Made by a program: the position numbers and the translations under genes. DNA of 64,000 bases from Lenzites betulinus (Eukaryota > Basidiomycota > Agaricomycetes > Polyporales > Polyporaceae): NCBI GenBank assembly GCA_022264855.1, contig JABYQU010000032.1:1-64000 (forward strand), written 5' to 3'. The notes under the pieces were generated by a model. It did no database searches and was not told the origin of the DNA. It worked only from the letters and a program-made list of their open reading frames with translations. This document shows positions 59,777-64,000 of the stretch, piece by piece. Position 1 is the stretch's first letter, and each line of letters starts with the position of its first letter.

Positions 59777-60709
59777 ATGGTCGCCACCGTCCAGAAGCCC
59801 GCACCCGCCTTCAAGGCCACCGCTGTCATCGACAGCAACTTCAAGGACATCGCCCTCTCCGACTACCTCGGCCAGTGGTACGTTGCTCTTTCTGATATGC
59901 GCTGCAGCCAGCTCACACCTCTGAACGCGTTAGGGTTGTGCTGTTCTTCTACCCCCTGTGAGTATCGTTTTGTGTGTGACGTGTGCGCTTGCTCACGACG
60001 CGCCTCTGGATTTTAGTGACTTCACATTCGTCTGCCCGACGGAGATCCTCGCATTCAACGACGCCCTCCCCCAGTTCCAGGCGCTCAACACCGCTGTCCT
60101 CGGTAAGCCTTTGTGTCCTTATACATGCAACGTCGCGTCTCTAAACCCGCTATGTCTCTTGTCAGGTGTCTCCACCGACTCCCACTTCTCCCACCTTGCC
60201 TGGGCGACCCAGCCCCGCAAGCAGGGCGGTCTCGGCCCTGACCTCCGTCTCCCCTTGATCGCGGACAAGAACCAGCAGATCTCGCGCGACTACAACGTCC
60301 TCATCGAGGACGAGGGCATTGCGCTCCGCGGTCTCTTCCTCATCGACCCCAAGGGCACCCTTAGGTACGTGGACTATGCTGCGCCGCGTCGGGGCGCCTG
60401 CTGACTGACAGCGCTATGCGCACACAGGCAGATCACCGTCAACGACCTCCCTGTCGGTCGCTCCGTTGAGGAGACCATCCGCCTCGTCAAGGCCTTCCAG
60501 TTCACGGTATGTTTTTTTCGCCTGTTTGTTATTTTCACAGCTGATTGCGTCTACTTCAGGATGAGCACGGCGAGGTGTGCCCCGCCAACTGGCAGGAGGG
60601 CAGCAAGACGATCAAGGCTGACCCGAAGGGCTCGCTCGAGTACTTCTCCAATGCCTCCGCCGCCGAGGCGAACAGCAACGTGAGCAAGAAGCGCCCCCGC
60701 CTTGACTGA
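59777..60709 (+). CDS. TSA1: Typical 2-Cys peroxiredoxin (thioredoxin peroxidase)
   Basis: Reduces H2O2 and alkyl hydroperoxides with thioredoxin; cytosolic. Exons 59777-59877, 59934-59957 (24 nt), 60017-60102, 60166-60364, 60428-60506, 60560-60709. It starts [20 protein letters not shown], then [20 protein letters not shown] and CPTE with the peroxidatic Cys. Next are [23 protein letters not shown] (GGLG motif), [44 protein letters not shown] (resolving Cys) and SLEYFS (YF motif) near the C terminus. GGLG plus YF marks the form easily over-oxidised by peroxide, as in yeast Tsa1. The final residues KKRPRLD are a basic tail. Confidence 0.96.
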
Positions 60710-61235
60710 TCCCCCCATTCGCGATTCTGATCTGCCCTCCCTCACTGAGCAGCTGTCGCACTGACGGCAGGCCCGGAGGGTCTGATCTTTCACCGAGCGC
60801 GTCCACACCCCTACGTCGTCTGTCTCGTCGCTGTCAGATCGTGCCCCTCCTCCCTCTGATCTAGTCCCCGTTGCGTTCCCGTGTGTCCCCCTTCACGCAT
60901 AGATCTTAGAGAGTAGAGACCCCTTGTTAGATAGTAGAGCTAGACGTACGCATAGACGCGCTCCGGCGAGTGCTGGTAGGATATCCGATGGTGCATGCTT
61001 CTTGTAGATCTAATCACTACTTACGGCTGTTTGGATGCGAGGTCGCAGGGCGGTGGCGACGATGTAGGTACTGTCGCGTTAGTGGTTTAGCATAACGCGA
61101 AACTCTTCATCACTCTTGCCCCGGTGTCCAGACAGGTTTGTGCCCTCTCAGAGCACAGAGCTGACAGGCAAGTACACCACTCAGGTGCGCGCGCGCCGGG
61201 TGGGCGCAGAAGTTTTTGGTGCAAGATCATCGTCA

Positions 61236-61425
61236 AGTATGTATCAATATTGCTGTTTTCACGTACCAGGTTTTTTCCCGCTATCTCGCGCTCTTGCGCT
61301 CGCAGCTAGCACCTCTCAGCTTCCAACGCCTCTACCTCGCTCATTTTCGCTCATTTCTCATGCAAGCTTGTTTCCTGGTGTTCCAGAATTAAAACTACGC
61401 ATCTGCGCGCATCGAATCACCTTCG
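61236..61425 (+). repeat. Inverted duplication, arm 1
   Basis: Shares with the reverse complement of 62268-62450 the words gctgttttcacg, ccgc(t/c)atctcgcgctcttgc, gctcgcag, cacctctcagcttccaacgc, ctcgctcatttctc, cctggtgtt and actacgcatctgcgcgcatc, in order. About 85-90% alike by eye, with a few small indels. Confidence 0.85.
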
Positions 61426-62267
61426 GTGCACATGCTGCTACGGCTGGTCATTGACAGATTCCAGAGTGGGTGCTACGCTTGTAGGGAGGATTGTGGGAGT
61501 GCACAACGGTACGTATATGGATTCTCATAATGTTCCTGCATCTACATCTCTGCCAGTGCTTCGCCTCGCCCTAGCCTCCCGATGTGCATGCTTCCCTCGT
61601 GCAAGGGAGATGTTTGCCGTCTGCATTCTTACACCTCCAGCAATTGAAAACATAGTACAATAATTCCGCACACTTAGTAGATTTGATCGCAAGACTGTCT
61701 TGGTTGTAATATGAGCATATATTCGCCGTTCACCCTGTTCAGAAGTGTGAAATGCACCCTCGACTGTCAATAATGCGTCTGTACCGCCCAAAACTTCAGG
61801 CAAGACATCAGCCTGCCCAAGATTATTCCTGGGGACTTAGTTGGAACATTGGAGCATGTGGAATTCTCCAGCAACACACGATAGTTCCGCGGTGAGCACA
61901 AACTCAGACGTCCATGCAACAGGAATGTGGACTCCCCCGCTGCTAGGGATGCAAAAGTGATCCCATATGGTCTAAATTGAATAGGAAGTACAGAGAATAT
62001 GTGTAGGATGAGCATACATAAGTGTACAGGAGGAATACATAAAGGAGACGGATAGGAGGACAAGGCCTACATTGAATGTATGTAACCTGATGGACGTGGG
62101 GGAATGGGGAATGAGTGCAACAGCTTACCACATATTCTATATATCATTCAGCATCCACCTCACTAGCTGATTATGCTGCACAACATCTTGCACGCCGTTC
62201 ACCCAAGCTTTTGTGACGGAGGTGGCGTTCGGGGAGGTGGTGTACGAAACATATCGAAACTTGACGG

Positions 62268-62450
62268 AATTGATATCATTCGATGCGCGCAGATGCGTAG
62301 TTTCTGTAACACCAGGAATGGAGCCGTTTGGACGAGAAATGAGCGAGATAGAGGCGTTGGAAGCTGAGAGGTGCTGCGAGCGCAAGAGCGCGAGATGGCG
62401 GGAAAACCCCCCGGAGTAGGCGCCCGCGACACCGCGCGTGAAAACAGCAA
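62268..62450 (-). repeat. Inverted duplication, arm 2 (TRM112 3' flank)
   Basis: Counterpart of 61236-61425, immediately downstream of the TRM112 stop (62462). About 840 bp separate the arms. Confidence 0.85.
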
Positions 62451-62461
62451 TAAGTAGCAAA

Positions 62462-63101
62462 TCAGCCGATCTCATGTTCGGCAAGCAGCTGCATCCACAA
62501 ACGAGCAAAACATCAGCACGCCGCATACACAGAGAGCCCCCAGCATGTACCGCGACGCACCATGTTTGGGATCCCATTTGAGATCGGGTACACATGCTTG
62601 CAGTTCGGGCATACCATCGCGCCCTCCTCGACGTGGATCTGCCCCGCGCACGCTTTCCGTTAGCCACGGGCTCGCGGAGAAGAACGAATGGGAACGAGGG
62701 GAAACGCACCTCCAGTAGTACGTGGTGCAGCGTCCGCAGAAACTCGTCGTCCACCATCTCCGGCTGCTCCGCGGGCAGCGATGTGTCTCCGAGCTGCACG
62801 TCCGTCCGTCCGATCCGTCCCAAGAAAGGAAAAAAAAAACCGCGTCAAACGCGCGCGGTCAGCGTCCCGTCCCCCACCGTCCCTTTATAGAACAGAACAG
62901 ACGAAAACGCAAACGCACCTGGCGCGCGGCGCCGACGAGCGCGGGCCACTCGAGGCGGGGGAGGAAGCCGCGGAGGAAGTCCGCGTTGAAGTCGGCCTCG
63001 CGCAGCTCGACGGCGGCGTCCTGGAGCTGCAGCGGGAAGTTGTTCGTCGTGCAGCCCTTGGCGTGGCAGGCGAGCAGGTTGTGCGTTATTAGGCGGACCA
63101 T
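62462..63101 (-). CDS. TRM112: Multifunctional methyltransferase subunit TRM112
   Basis: Zinc-binding activator of several methyltransferases (tRNA, rRNA and eRF1 modification). Four exons: 62919-63101, 62710-62793, 62561-62638, 62462-62488 (372 nt, 123 aa), close to the usual 120-135 aa. Sequence: MVRLITHNLLACHAKGC (first Cys ligands), TTNNFPLQLQDAAVELREAD, FNADFLRGFLPRLEWPALV, LGDTSLPAEQPEMVDDEFLR, TLHHVLLE, IHVEEGAMVCPNCKHVYPIS (CPxC ligands), NGIPNM and the 8-residue last exon LLAEHEIG. All introns GT-AG. A second identical tRNA-Glu lies 140 bp upstream of the start. Confidence 0.95.
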
Positions 63102-63239
63102 CGTGTGCGTGGAGGGTGGCGGCGGGAGGTGCGATCCAGTGCGCGGTGCTCCGACTCGGAAGGCGGGAGTCGGGTTTGCTGGGTCGCGCTTCGCGAGGTG
63201 TGGAAGTGATAGATACTGTGATGAGAGTGCATATTTCAA

Positions 63240-63311
63240 TCCGATATGGTGTAGTGGCTAACATTATCGCCTCTCACGCGATAGCCCGGGGTTCGATTCC
63301 CCGTGTCGGAA
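63240..63311 (+). tRNA. tRNA-Glu (CTC), second copy
   Basis: Base-for-base identical to the tRNA at 50829-50900, including all stems and the CTC anticodon. Followed by agtttttttag as a Pol III terminator. Upstream flank (tttcaa versus tttaa) is only briefly similar. Confidence 0.97.
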
Positions 63312-63418
63312 TCCGCCAAAATTTCTGAGAGTTTTTTTAGTCGTGGAAGTTGCAGAATGCATTCTATTTTTATGTAAACGAATGACTTTAAACCATTATA
63401 TAGGAGTCCATCGTCGCA

Positions 63419-63949
63419 TTAATGCTGATCTTCCCGTTGTCGGGACCAGTTCCAGGAGGCTTTGCATTGATCATGGGAGCCCACAGCAACATGCTCAGAC
63501 GATCTCATCATAGCACACCATTCCCGGCCACAAGAACACCTAACACCTAGAGGAAGAGGGCCAATGCTGTGGACAGTCTTGTTTACATGCGACCTGGCTG
63601 CGTTCCGCTGCTGCTCCGGCGTCCAAGTTTTCAGACGACCGCGTCCCTGGCCGCGATCGAGATTGCGATCTGTGTGGACGAGGAACGCTCGGAAGAAGCC
63701 AGAAGAAGCCCTGGACCCGGAAGATCGTTTAATTTGGCACGCGGGACAGACTTCGGCACCGAAGATTTTTGAACAACGCTGAGGCTGAGCGATGCGTTCG
63801 CCCTCAGCCAACCTCTTATTATTCAGACACTCTTTCATGACATATAGGCTTGCGCGCGCTGGACTTTCTGCGAAGAAGGAACAGGATAACGTCTGGGCCA
63901 GGGAGGTGCTCGAAATTACTTGCGACGCCATCAATTCTGTGCGACGCAC
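63419..63949 (-). CDS. Hypothetical Cys-containing protein
   Basis: Uninterrupted minus-strand ORF of 176 codons beginning MRRTELMASQVISSTSLAQT, with a helical N-terminal half (ARASLYVMKECLNNKRLAEG), then AEVCPACQIKRSSG (CPxC) and later GVRCSCGREWCAM (CxC...C). The arrangement of a helical segment plus two Cys pairs is loosely like RNase P/MRP Rpr2/Snm1-type zinc proteins, but spacing does not fit well and the resemblance is weak. No introns needed. Could be spurious. Confidence 0.35.
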   Translation of the reverse strand: MRRTELMASQVISSTSLAQTLSCSFFAESPARASLYVMKECLNNKRLAEGERIAQPQRCSKIFGAEVCPACQIKRSSGSRASSGFFRAFLVHTDRNLDRGQGRGRLKTWTPEQQRNAARSHVNKTVHSIGPLPLGVRCSCGREWCAMMRSSEHVAVGSHDQCKASWNWSRQREDQH

Positions 63950-64000
63950 GTGACTCCAGTGCGCCGAATCACAACATCGGAACGAGGGATGCGCGCAATA

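Larger units (their letters stand above)
60710..62461. other. Intergenic; carries one arm of an inverted duplication
   Basis: No gene recognised. 61236-61425 matches, in inverted orientation, 62268-62450 at the 3' end of TRM112. The remainder shows no RNA gene or ORF of note. Confidence 0.45.

Overview
The window looks like nuclear DNA from a mushroom-forming basidiomycete (Agaricomycetes). The evidence is dense, very short spliceosomal introns (mostly 48-65 nt), intron-rich small exons, and gene families typical of that class: DUF6534 membrane proteins, F-box proteins, a Plavaka-type transposase, a DUF6698-like protein and a TET/JBP-type oxygenase. Housekeeping genes (MET17, NUO9.5, BUD32, OMA1, RRP45, a 2-Cys peroxiredoxin, TRM112) have unmistakable eukaryotic orthologues. 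Many genes are nearly invisible as long ORFs because their exons are small. I rebuilt them by joining exons at GT-AG (twice GC-AG) sites and checking that the summed exon length keeps frame.

Layout. 0-5.1 kb: an intron-rich DUF6534 gene (+) and a truncated FCP1-like phosphatase fragment (-). 5.6-7.6 kb: an unknown 619-aa nuclear-looking protein (-). 8.2-10.8 kb: two tandem paralogues of an unrecognised family (+). 11.1-11.5 kb: a second, truncated copy of the DUF6534 3' end. 11.6-13.7 kb: O-acetylhomoserine sulfhydrylase, 14 exons (-). 14.9-16.7 kb: PfkB-type sugar kinase (+). 17.1-19.4 kb: another DUF6534 gene (-). 21.1-24.8 kb: full-length Plavaka transposase (+). 26.0-28.2 kb: F-box/LRR-like protein (+). 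28.3-34.6 kb: decayed genes around one living one, namely a phosphatidylserine decarboxylase relic, a TET/JBP-like dioxygenase that looks intact, and an SPT5 relic. 34.9-37.0 kb: low-complexity GC-rich duplications and an 8-bp minisatellite. 38.4-40.8 kb: DUF6698-like protein (+). 41.0-42.3 kb: SINE-like and MITE-like repeats.

43.1-63.3 kb is mainly housekeeping: EamA-type transporter (+), NUO9.5 (+), BUD32 (-) and OMA1 (+) sharing a 120-bp divergent promoter, RRP45 (-), tRNA-Glu(CTC), a single-pass membrane protein with a 7-nt microexon (-), a large F-box protein (+), 2-Cys peroxiredoxin (+), TRM112 (-) and a second identical tRNA-Glu(CTC).

There is no single operon-like system. The most interesting themes are (1) relics of conserved single-copy genes (SPT5, PSD, FCP1-like, DUF6534 3' end) mixed with transposon-linked genes, (2) a cluster of extreme microexons, including one carrying the core of a catalytic HExxH motif and one of 7 nt, and (3) a TET/JBP oxygenase between two relics. 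All identifications rest on reading motifs and remembered family sequences; no database search was run.
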